Below are positions 6,342-11,964 of a stretch of 11,964 nucleotides of DNA, one piece after another (the first letter of the stretch is position 1; each line of letters starts with the position of its first letter). The position numbers and the translations under genes were made by a program. The stretch lies in contig CAYTAP010000118.1 of NCBI GenBank assembly GCA_964435775.1, positions 1 through 11,964 on the forward strand, in the 5' to 3' direction. The notes below the pieces were generated by a model, which was given only the letters and a program-made list of their open reading frames with translations, did not search any database and was not told the origin of the DNA. The stretch comes from CAYTAP01 sp964435775 (GTDB lineage: Bacteria; Planctomycetota; Phycisphaerae; Tepidisphaerales; Tepidisphaeraceae).

Positions 6342-9164
6342 ATGCCCAAAAGCTTTTACATCATTGATGGCCACGCGCAGATTTTTCGCAGTTATTTCGC
6401 GCCCTTTCGAGACCTCGTCAGTCCCGCCGGCGAGCCGACCAAGGCGACGTTTGTCTTCACGCAGATGCTGATGAATCTCGTCGAGCATCGCAAGCCTGAT
6501 TTCCTGGCGATGACCCTCGACAGTGGTGACGAGTCGGTTTTCCGCAAGGAGATTTTTCCGGAGTACAAGTCGAATCGCAAAGCCCCGCCGGATGATTTCG
6601 CTCCCCAGGCCAAGCGGATCATCCAGATTGTGCAGGATGTCGGGGTGCCGCTCTTCGTCAAGCCAGGCTACGAGGCCGACGACCTGATCGCCACGATGGT
6701 CAGGGAGCTGAGCGGGCAGGATTATGAGATTTTCATCGTGTCGGTGGACAAGGACCTTCGCCAGCTCATCACCGAGCGCACGAAGATGTATGACGTTCAG
6801 AAGGACCAGGTCATCGACGCGGCGGCGATGATCGAGAAGTCCGGCTATTCACCCGCGCAGGCGATTGACGTGCAGACGCTGATGGGGGACGCCGTGGACA
6901 ACGTGCAGGGCATCCCCGGCGTTGGTGAAAAGACGGCGGCCAAGCTGATCAATCAATACGGATCGGCCGATGCGGTGCTAGAGCATGTGGATGAACTGAC
7001 CCCGAAAATGCGGGAGAATTTTCAAACGTACGCGGATCGAATCCCCATCGCCCGCCAACTCGTCACGCTCAAGGATGATGTGGATTTTGGATTCGATCCT
7101 GCGAAATGCGCCTTCACCGGGCTGAATCAGGACGTGTTGCGCCAATATCTGGAGTCGCTCGGATTTCATTCGCTGCTCAAGCGGATTGATGGAGACAAGG
7201 GATCAGCCGGAGCGCCGGTCAAATCAGGCAAGCGAGGCAAGACCATCGCCGGAGAACAGGGACTTTTTGGGGCGATCGAGCCGCCGTCCGCTGCGTCGCT
7301 CGCGCCGCTGGACGGCACCCCGGCGGAGACTTCCGAGCATTGCGACTATTCGCTGGTCGATTCGGCGGAATCCCTCAAAGCATTTTTGGATGAGGTCAAG
7401 CGCGTCAAACGCTTCGCCTTCGACACGGAGACCGATGCGCTTGGGGCGATGTGTTCGAACATCGTGGGAATGAGCTTTTCATGGAAACATGGAACCGGGC
7501 ATTACATCCCGCTGCGCGGGCCGGATGGGTGGAAGGGCCCCACAGGTTTTGCAGGTGATTGGAAGGCGCATGTCCTGAGCGCGATCAAGCCGATCCTCGA
7601 AGATGAATCGATCAAAAAAGTAGGGCATAACATCAAGTATGACATCCTGGTGATGCGCCGTGAAGGGATCGAATTGAGCGGATTGTCGATGGATTCGATG
7701 GTCGCGGCGTTTCTTGTCGATTCGGTTCGCTTCCGCTATGGGATCGACAAGCTTGCGCTGGACCTCCTGCATTTTCGCAAGATCGCCACCAGCGAGTTGA
7801 TCGGCTCGGGCAAAAAGCAGATTTCCATGGACCGCATCCCCCTGGCGCGGATCGCGCACTACGCGAGCGAGGACGCCGATATCGCCCTGCGGCTGGCCGA
7901 CTACTACCAGGAAAAACTCGACGCGCTGCCGGTCATCAAAAAATTGCACGATGAATTGGAGACGCCGCTCGTATTCGTGCTCGCGGAGATGGAGTTCAAC
8001 GGTGTGGCGATCGATCCGGCCATCCTCAAGGCGCAAAGCGTTGTTCTAGGGCAGCGGATCGATGCGCTGCGGGAAAAACTCCTCGCGTCGGCCGGGTGCG
8101 AGTTCAATCCCGATTCGCCAAAGCAGCTCGGGGATGTGCTCTTCAACAAGCTGGGCCTGACCGTTGTCAAGAAGACGAAGACCGGACCCAGCACGGACGT
8201 CGAGGTTCTTGAGAAGCTCGCGGATGTTCACGAAACGCCGCGTCTCATGCTCGAATATCGCTCGCTGCAAAAACTCAAGAACACGTATCTCGACAACCTG
8301 CCCCGCGACATCAATCCTCGCACCGGTCGGATTCATGGGAGCTTCAATCAGACCGGCGCCTCGACCGGCCGACTGAGCATGTCCGATCCGAACCTGCAAC
8401 AAATCCCGATCCGCGAGGAGGAAGGGCGGTTGATTCGCACGGCATTTGTCGCCGGCGATCCCGAGCACAACGTCCTTATCGCGGCGGATTATTCGCAGAT
8501 TGAACTGCGGATTCTGGCTCACTTCACGCAGGAGCCGGCGCTGCTGCGGGCGTTTGAGCAGGATGAGGACATTCACCGTGCCGTGGCGGCGGAGGTGTTC
8601 AACGTGCCGTTGGCGGACGTCACCCGCGAGCAGCGCGGGCAGGCCAAGATCATCAACTTCGGGATCATCTATGGCGTCACCGCGTATGGCCTGGCCAAGC
8701 GGATCGATGGGCTGGACGTGCCGGCCGCCGGCGAACTGATCGCCGCTTACAACAGGCGATTCCCCAGCATCCAGACGTTCATGGATCGCTGCGTGATGAC
8801 CGCCAAAACTCAGGGGTACGTCGAAACGATTCTCGGCAGGCGGCGGTACATTCCGGACATCAACAGCGGCGTGCTGTCGATCAATCGCGCCGCCGAACGC
8901 GTCGCCATCAACTCGGTCGTCCAAGGCTCGGCGGCCGATCTGATCAAGGTGGCGATGCTCAACATTTATCGTAAATTACGGGATGAAAAGCGCCCGAGCA
9001 AAATGCTGCTCCAGGTGCATGACGAGCTGGTCTTTGAGACACCCATAGTGGCCGCCGAAGATGAAAGTGGGATGATTCGGGATGAAATGGTCAACGCGAT
9101 GAAACTGTCGGTGCCGCTGAAGGTGGAGGTTCATGCCGCCGCCAGTTGGGGGGAGGCCAAATAA
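6342..9164 (+). CDS. polA: DNA polymerase I (5'-3' exonuclease, 3'-5' exonuclease and polymerase)
   Basis: Repair polymerase that fills gaps, removes RNA primers and does nick translation. It has 940 residues, close to E. coli Pol I. The N-terminal 5' nuclease domain (about 1-290) shows IIDGHAQIFRSYFA, GYEADDLIATM, VSVDKDLRQLI and the helix-hairpin-helix GDAVDNVQGIPGVGEKTAAK. The 3'-5' proofreading domain (about 340-530) keeps its acids: FDTETD with Asp361 and Glu363, HNIKYD with Asp434, and YASEDAD with Tyr507 and Asp511, so proofreading is predicted active. The polymerase domain has motif A DYSQIELR (Asp716), the O-helix RGQAKIINFGIIYG (Arg765, Lys769, Phe773) and motif C QVHDELVFE (Asp894). 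Phe773 is at the position of E. coli Phe762. The ATG at 6342 gives the expected N-terminus, but no convincing Shine-Dalgarno precedes it. It is divergent from the RNase H-like gene and is followed by the VOC gene after 101 nt. Confidence 0.98.
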   Translation: MPKSFYIIDGHAQIFRSYFAPFRDLVSPAGEPTKATFVFTQMLMNLVEHRKPDFLAMTLDSGDESVFRKEIFPEYKSNRKAPPDDFAPQAKRIIQIVQDVGVPLFVKPGYEADDLIATMVRELSGQDYEIFIVSVDKDLRQLITERTKMYDVQKDQVIDAAAMIEKSGYSPAQAIDVQTLMGDAVDNVQGIPGVGEKTAAKLINQYGSADAVLEHVDELTPKMRENFQTYADRIPIARQLVTLKDDVDFGFDPAKCAFTGLNQDVLRQYLESLGFHSLLKRIDGDKGSAGAPVKSGKRGKTIAGEQGLFGAIEPPSAASLAPLDGTPAETSEHCDYSLVDSAESLKAFLDEVKRVKRFAFDTETDALGAMCSNIVGMSFSWKHGTGHYIPLRGPDGWKGPTGFAGDWKAHVLSAIKPILEDESIKKVGHNIKYDILVMRREGIELSGLSMDSMVAAFLVDSVRFRYGIDKLALDLLHFRKIATSELIGSGKKQISMDRIPLARIAHYASEDADIALRLADYYQEKLDALPVIKKLHDELETPLVFVLAEMEFNGVAIDPAILKAQSVVLGQRIDALREKLLASAGCEFNPDSPKQLGDVLFNKLGLTVVKKTKTGPSTDVEVLEKLADVHETPRLMLEYRSLQKLKNTYLDNLPRDINPRTGRIHGSFNQTGASTGRLSMSDPNLQQIPIREEEGRLIRTAFVAGDPEHNVLIAADYSQIELRILAHFTQEPALLRAFEQDEDIHRAVAAEVFNVPLADVTREQRGQAKIINFGIIYGVTAYGLAKRIDGLDVPAAGELIAAYNRRFPSIQTFMDRCVMTAKTQGYVETILGRRRYIPDINSGVLSINRAAERVAINSVVQGSAADLIKVAMLNIYRKLRDEKRPSKMLLQVHDELVFETPIVAAEDESGMIRDEMVNAMKLSVPLKVEVHAAASWGEAK

Positions 9165-9265
9165 CCGCGCCCATTGATGACCAGGGGAAGATCGCTTGTA
9201 TAGCCAGTGCGGCGGTGGAACGTACTGTGCGTGTTCAGCGACAACGTGGCGAATCAGAGGATGCA

Positions 9266-9706
9266 ATGGAGCTCGAGCCGTCAACCAACGACTTTCAGCC
9301 GCCGGTGGATCGCCGTCCGCGGTTGTATCCACCGCCTCCGGTGCGTTTGATCGCGGTCGCCGACGTACGGCTTGAGGCGCGGGTGGGGATGGAGAAGAAG
9401 CTTCACGATTTTTACGTCGGCCTGTTGGGCTTTGAAATGGCGGATGCCGGGGAGGATTTCCCCACCGCCTTCCAAGCCGAAAATGCCAGGGTGCTTGTTC
9501 AAGTGTATGAAAAGCCCTTCAAGCGGGAGGACATGCGCGCTCTTGGCATTGAAGTTCGCTCGTTGCCCGAGGTCGAGCGACGGTTGATTGAGGCCGAAGT
9601 CTCATTCCTCAAACAAAAGGCGGTGGCGACGGGTCAGGAAGCGCTCCTGCTGGAGGATCCGGCCGGCAACTGGCTTCAACTCGTTGAATATCGCGTCATC
9701 GGTTAG
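9266..9706 (+). CDS. VOC-fold (glyoxalase/dioxygenase superfamily) protein of unknown function
   Basis: A 146-residue cytoplasmic protein with one vicinal-oxygen-chelate domain preceded by a proline-rich leader (PPVDRRPRLYPPPPV, 12-26). VOC features are a first beta strand (LIAVADVRL), an alpha segment plus FYVGLLGFEMAD (49-60), a mid-domain strand AENARVLVQVYE (71-82), a helix PEVERRLIEAEV and the C-terminal signature EDPAGNWLQLVEY (130-142). Of the usual metal ligands, the C-terminal Glu141 is present, but the first-strand His is not obvious, so it may be non-catalytic or bind ligand differently. The frame is open from 9146, but that upstream part overlaps polA. The ATG at 9266 has AGAGG 5 nt upstream. 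An alternative ATG at 9261 is in another frame. It lies between polA and coaE, 34 nt before the coaE start, and is probably co-transcribed. Substrate and role are unknown. Confidence 0.8.
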   Translation: MELEPSTNDFQPPVDRRPRLYPPPPVRLIAVADVRLEARVGMEKKLHDFYVGLLGFEMADAGEDFPTAFQAENARVLVQVYEKPFKREDMRALGIEVRSLPEVERRLIEAEVSFLKQKAVATGQEALLLEDPAGNWLQLVEYRVIG

Positions 9707-9740
9707 GCTTGGTTGGAAGATTCCAGACTCCCGTGAACGC

Positions 9741-10385
9741 ATGACGATGCCCGTGACCAAACCCATCATCGGACTGACCGGCGGCATCGGCAGCGGCAAG
9801 ACGTTTGTCGCCGGGCTCTTCGGTGAATTGGGGTGTCGGGTGATCAATTCCGATGACTTGGTTCGGGAAGCCTATCAAACTCAGGACGTGAAGGATGCGG
9901 TGCGCCGGCGCTGGGGAACCGGCGTCTTTGCCTCAGACGGCGCCATTGACCGGTCCGCCATGGCGCACCGCATCTTTGCTTCGCCGGACGACCGCAAGGC
10001 GTTGGAGGCGATCCTTCACCCCATCGTGGCCGAGCGGCGCGAACAGAAAATGAAGGATGCGGCGGCCGATCCAGACGTGCTCGCCTTTGTGTGGGATACG
10101 CCGCTTTTGCTCGAAACCGGGCTGGGCGGGCGATGTGATGCGGTTGTGTTCATCGATGCGCCCAAGCAGGTCAGGGAACAGAGGGTGCGGTCCACCCGGG
10201 GTTGGGCGGCGTCCGAACGCTCTAAAAGAGAAAAATTGCAATTGCCTCTGGACAAGAAACGAAAAATGTCCGATTATCTCATCTGTACCGATGAAGATGC
10301 GGGGGGCGTCCGCAATCAAACCCGGAAAGTACTGACCAAAATCCTCTCCAGGTTTGAATTGTCGCGTCAACCCGGTATAGAATAG
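9741..10385 (+). CDS. coaE: Dephospho-CoA kinase
   Basis: Last enzyme of coenzyme A synthesis: ATP phosphorylates the 3'-hydroxyl of dephospho-CoA. The 214-residue P-loop kinase has Walker A GLTGGIGSGKT (11-21) and the substrate-site segment VINSDDLVREAY (34-45), matching the family D-x-D region. It also has AIDRSAMAHRIF (68-79), ILHPIV (91-96), DTPLLLETGL (119-128) and a lid/C-terminal helix region with QVREQRVRS and KKRKMSDYLI. The ATG at 9741 is the first in-frame start before the P-loop; ATG 9747 is also possible. The frame is open upstream to 9588, but that overlaps the VOC gene and lacks similarity. There is no good Shine-Dalgarno next to the start; GGAAGA at 9715-9720 is about 20 nt away. 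Translation may therefore depend on coupling to the VOC gene ending at 9706. Confidence 0.93.
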   Translation: MTMPVTKPIIGLTGGIGSGKTFVAGLFGELGCRVINSDDLVREAYQTQDVKDAVRRRWGTGVFASDGAIDRSAMAHRIFASPDDRKALEAILHPIVAERREQKMKDAAADPDVLAFVWDTPLLLETGLGGRCDAVVFIDAPKQVREQRVRSTRGWAASERSKREKLQLPLDKKRKMSDYLICTDEDAGGVRNQTRKVLTKILSRFELSRQPGIE

Positions 10386-10559
10386 CCTTCGCAGGCAAAC
10401 GATTCCGTCGTTTGAAAGCGGCGATCCGGCCAAGAGAAGTGGTTTTGAAGGCCGAATAGTGGTTTTGCCCGTCATGACGCCATCCTCCCCCCGGTGGTTA
10501 GCGGCGGGTGAAATCAATAGAGGGTTTTTTCCAAAATATTAGAAAGTGCCTGAAGCATC

Positions 10560-10634
10560 GCGTGCGGAGCACGCACAACTTTTCAGATCAACCTTTTGCT
10601 TTTTGTGACTTGTTGATTGCCTTGACTGAAAAGT
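10560..10634 (+). other. Candidate structured RNA: two consecutive hairpins, one with a nested stem
   Basis: The first hairpin is GCGTGC (10560-10565)/GCACGC (10569-10574) with a 3-nt loop. Directly after it, ACTTTTCAG (10578-10586) pairs perfectly with CTGAAAAGT (10626-10634). Continuous with that stem, ATCAAC (10587-10592) pairs with GTTGAT (10612-10617), leaving an 8-nt bulge (10618-10625) and a 19-nt pyrimidine-rich apical loop. A 9-bp and a 6-bp helix stacked in the same arm are more than I would expect by chance in a spacer. No known RNA family was recognised. Confidence 0.35.
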
Positions 10635-10705
10635 CCGGCCGAGGCGGTTTTGCCATCATTCTAAAATATCAAGCCATCTTGTTCGCACCACGACAACAGT
10701 CGCGC

Positions 10706-10725
10706 GGGAACGCTTCACCGTTCCC
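10706..10725 (+). other. 7-bp hairpin in the rho leader
   Basis: GGGAACG (10706-10712) and CGTTCCC (10719-10725) form a perfect stem with a 6-nt loop CTTCAC. It is followed by a weaker CGCA/TGCG stem (10729-10732/10738-10741). No T-tract follows, so it is not called a terminator. Role unknown. Confidence 0.35.
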
Positions 10726-10887
10726 TGGCGCATCGGGTGCGGAACATCATGCGGCATAAAACGGAAATCGTGCATCAATTTCATCAAGCCATGACTGAAA
10801 GCGGATTCCACGTATTGTTTGCGTGGACTTTCATCTGGCCGTCCCAGGAGACATGTCGTCGTCCGTCCTTTTGTCCCTAACTTAAAT

Positions 10888-10900
10888 GGAGGCTTCGCCT
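10888..10900 (+). promoter_or_regulatory. rho Shine-Dalgarno partly inside a small hairpin
   Basis: GGAGG (10888-10892) lies 9 nt before the rho ATG at 10902. AGGC (10890-10893) can pair with GCCT (10897-10900) across a TTC loop, which would cover the 3' part of the ribosome site. The stem is short, and an effect on translation is inference. Confidence 0.5.
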
Positions 10901-10901
10901 A

Positions 10902-11964
10902 ATGGCAAAGTCCACACCCAAACGTCGTTCCGACAAGGAATCCAACCCCGTGGAAGCGGAGGCCCATGAGGCGTCTGCGTCCGAGAGTCTTGAGGAGACG
11001 GCCACCGCCGTCGAAGCGCCCCCCGCGCCGACCAAGGCGGAAGCCGCTCCGCGCCAGCGCGCCAACGGTTCGCCCGGCGAAGCCGACGACATCGCCAATC
11101 TCGATGCCGAAACCAACGCCAAGTACGAACAGGTGAAGGGCGGCAAGCTTTTCATCAAGGATCTTCAGCAGATGGAGATCCAGGCGCTGCATGAAATTGC
11201 CAAGGAGGAAAACATCCAGGACTTCGTCGGAATGAAGAAGCAGGACCTGATCTTCCAGATCCTGCGAGCCCGTATCCGCCAGAATGGGCTGATGTACGGC
11301 GAAGGCGTTTTGGAAATCCTTCCCGACGGCTTCGGATTTCTCCGCAGCCCGGAGTTCAACTACATCCCCGGCCCGGATGATATTTACATTTCGCCGAGCC
11401 AGATTCGGCGCTTTGGTTTGCGGAATGGGCATGTCGTGCAGGGTCAGATTCGCCCGCCGAAGGAATCGGAGCGCTACTTCGCGCTGCTGCGCGTCGAAGC
11501 GATCAACGGGGAAGACCCCGAGCGGATCAGCGACACGAGCAACTTCGAGGATCTGACGCCGTTGCATCCGCATTCCCGCTTGTCGCTGGAATCGGATCCG
11601 AAGGACATGAACATGCGGATCGTCGATCTGGTGACGCCGATCGGCAAGGGTCAGCGCATGCTGATTGTCGCGCCGCCGCGCACGGGCAAGACCGTTTTGC
11701 TCCAGAAGATCGCCAACAGCATCAGCAAGAATCACCCCGAGTGCATCCTGATCATCCTCCTGATCGACGAACGGCCGGAGGAAGTGACGGACATGGAGCG
11801 GAACACGAAGGCGGAGGTCGTCAGCAGCACGTTTGACGAACCGTCGAGCCGCCACGTCCAGATCGCCGAAATGGTGATCGAAAAAGCCAAACGCTATGTC
11901 GAATTTGGCAAGGATGTCGTGATTTTGCTCGACTCGATCACCCGATTGGCCCGTGCCTACAATG
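10902..11964 (+). CDS. rho: Transcription termination factor Rho (3' end cut by window edge)
   Basis: Hexameric RNA-dependent ATPase/helicase that terminates transcription. The visible part is 354 residues. An extension of about 80 residues rich in Ala, Glu, Ser and Pro, probably disordered, precedes the Rho_N helical domain (IKDLQQMEIQALHEIAKEEN through KKQDLIFQILRARI, about 85-125). The RNA-binding cold-shock-like domain follows: GVLEILPDGFGFLRSPEFN (135-153), GPDDIYISPSQIRRFGLR (157-174) and IRPPKESERYFALLRV (183-198). The ATPase core has Walker A APPRTGKT (257-264; Lys263), LLIDERPEEVTDMER (286-300) and Walker B VVILLDSITRLARAYN (339-354), where the window ends. E. coli Rho has APPKAGKT at the P-loop, so Arg-Thr replaces Lys-Ala here. 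The C-terminal remainder, including the Q/R loops, is outside the window. GGAGG at 10888-10892 supports the start. Confidence 0.98.
   Translation, partial: MAKSTPKRRSDKESNPVEAEAHEASASESLEETATAVEAPPAPTKAEAAPRQRANGSPGEADDIANLDAETNAKYEQVKGGKLFIKDLQQMEIQALHEIAKEENIQDFVGMKKQDLIFQILRARIRQNGLMYGEGVLEILPDGFGFLRSPEFNYIPGPDDIYISPSQIRRFGLRNGHVVQGQIRPPKESERYFALLRVEAINGEDPERISDTSNFEDLTPLHPHSRLSLESDPKDMNMRIVDLVTPIGKGQRMLIVAPPRTGKTVLLQKIANSISKNHPECILIILLIDERPEEVTDMERNTKAEVVSSTFDEPSSRHVQIAEMVIEKAKRYVEFGKDVVILLDSITRLARAYN

Larger units (their letters stand above)
10386..10901 (+). other. 516-nt non-coding region between coaE and rho (probable rho leader)
   Basis: No credible protein is encoded here. The only sizeable frame on the sense strand (10508-10759, GTG start, 83 codons) resembles nothing I know. 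Visible structure: hairpin CAAACGA (10396-10402)/TCGTTTG (10408-10414) 10 nt after the coaE stop, without a T-tract; a 10-nt direct repeat AGTGGTTTTG at 10438-10447 and 10458-10467; the paired hairpins at 10560-10634; a 7-bp hairpin at 10706-10725; TCCACG (10807-10812)/CGTGGA (10822-10827); and a small hairpin over the rho ribosome site. The region is locally more AT-rich than the genes. rho genes are known in some bacteria to be autoregulated by termination in a long leader, which would fit, but that is inference. No confident promoter was found. Confidence 0.5.

Noticed and set aside
8046..8924. 292-codon minus-strand frame opposite the polA polymerase domain
   Set aside because: Antisense shadow of highly conserved polymerase motifs; no similarity recognised.
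9174..9204. Possible internal promoter before the VOC gene (TTGATG, then TGTATA or TATAGC)
   Set aside because: At 17-nt spacing the -10 matches only three of six bases; the better -10 needs 19-nt spacing. Too weak to list.
10396..10414. Hairpin after coaE as an intrinsic terminator
   Set aside because: The 7-bp stem is well placed, but it is AT/GC mixed and followed by AAAGCGG rather than a T-tract.
10508..10759. 83-codon GTG-started frame in the coaE-rho gap
   Set aside because: No recognisable similarity, no convincing ribosome site, and it overlaps strong predicted RNA hairpins.
10899..11855. 318-codon minus-strand frame opposite rho
   Set aside because: Antisense of conserved Rho core; Arg/Leu/His-rich composition typical of shadow frames.
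1..11964. Defence system, prophage, transposon, secondary-metabolite cluster, tRNA or rRNA
   Set aside because: All genes belong to core housekeeping families. I saw no integrase, transposase, toxin-antitoxin pair, T-loop-like tRNA signature or rRNA segment.

Overview
The window reads as a compact, roughly 60% GC bacterial housekeeping region. It has no mobile genes, no CRISPR array and no tRNA or rRNA that I can recognise. The best guess for the host is a Planctomycetota bacterium, possibly of the Phycisphaerae type. That is an inference from three things: a eukaryote-like UAP1-type nucleotide-sugar pyrophosphorylase, the gene order polA / VOC protein / coaE / rho, and palindromic intergenic repeats that resemble ones I associate with that phylum. 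No 16S or other marker is present to confirm it.

Left half (1-6049): every gene is on the minus strand. In transcription order they are an RNase HII-like protein (5081-6049), a UAP1-type UDP-sugar pyrophosphorylase (3460-4872), DAHP synthase aroF (2129-3178, TTG start), triosephosphate isomerase tpiA (1313-2068), the translocase subunit secG (930-1292) and yicC (1-877, cut at the window edge). tpiA and secG are 20 nt apart, and secG and yicC are 52 nt apart. aroF to yicC probably forms one transcript, and a plausible promoter lies upstream of aroF.

Right half (6342-11964): every gene is on the plus strand. They are DNA polymerase I polA (6342-9164, all three domains intact), a small VOC-fold protein (9266-9706), dephospho-CoA kinase coaE (9741-10385), a 516-nt non-coding stretch with several hairpins, and transcription terminator rho (10902-11964, cut at the window edge). 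The two halves diverge from 6050-6341, which carries a GC-rich palindromic repeat and a candidate promoter for the leftward genes.

Functionally the genes cover central metabolism (tpiA, aroF, coaE), envelope precursor supply (UAP1-like), protein export (secG), replication and repair (polA, RNase H-like) and RNA metabolism (yicC, rho). The less ordinary signals are in the gaps: a 29-bp perfect inverted repeat (4938-5009), a three-way-junction palindrome (6224-6277), a heptamer tandem repeat directly after the aroF stop (2096-2127) and the structured region before rho. Among the proteins, the RNase HII-like enzyme stands out, with a large insertion and a substituted catalytic position. I found no convincing new multi-gene system.
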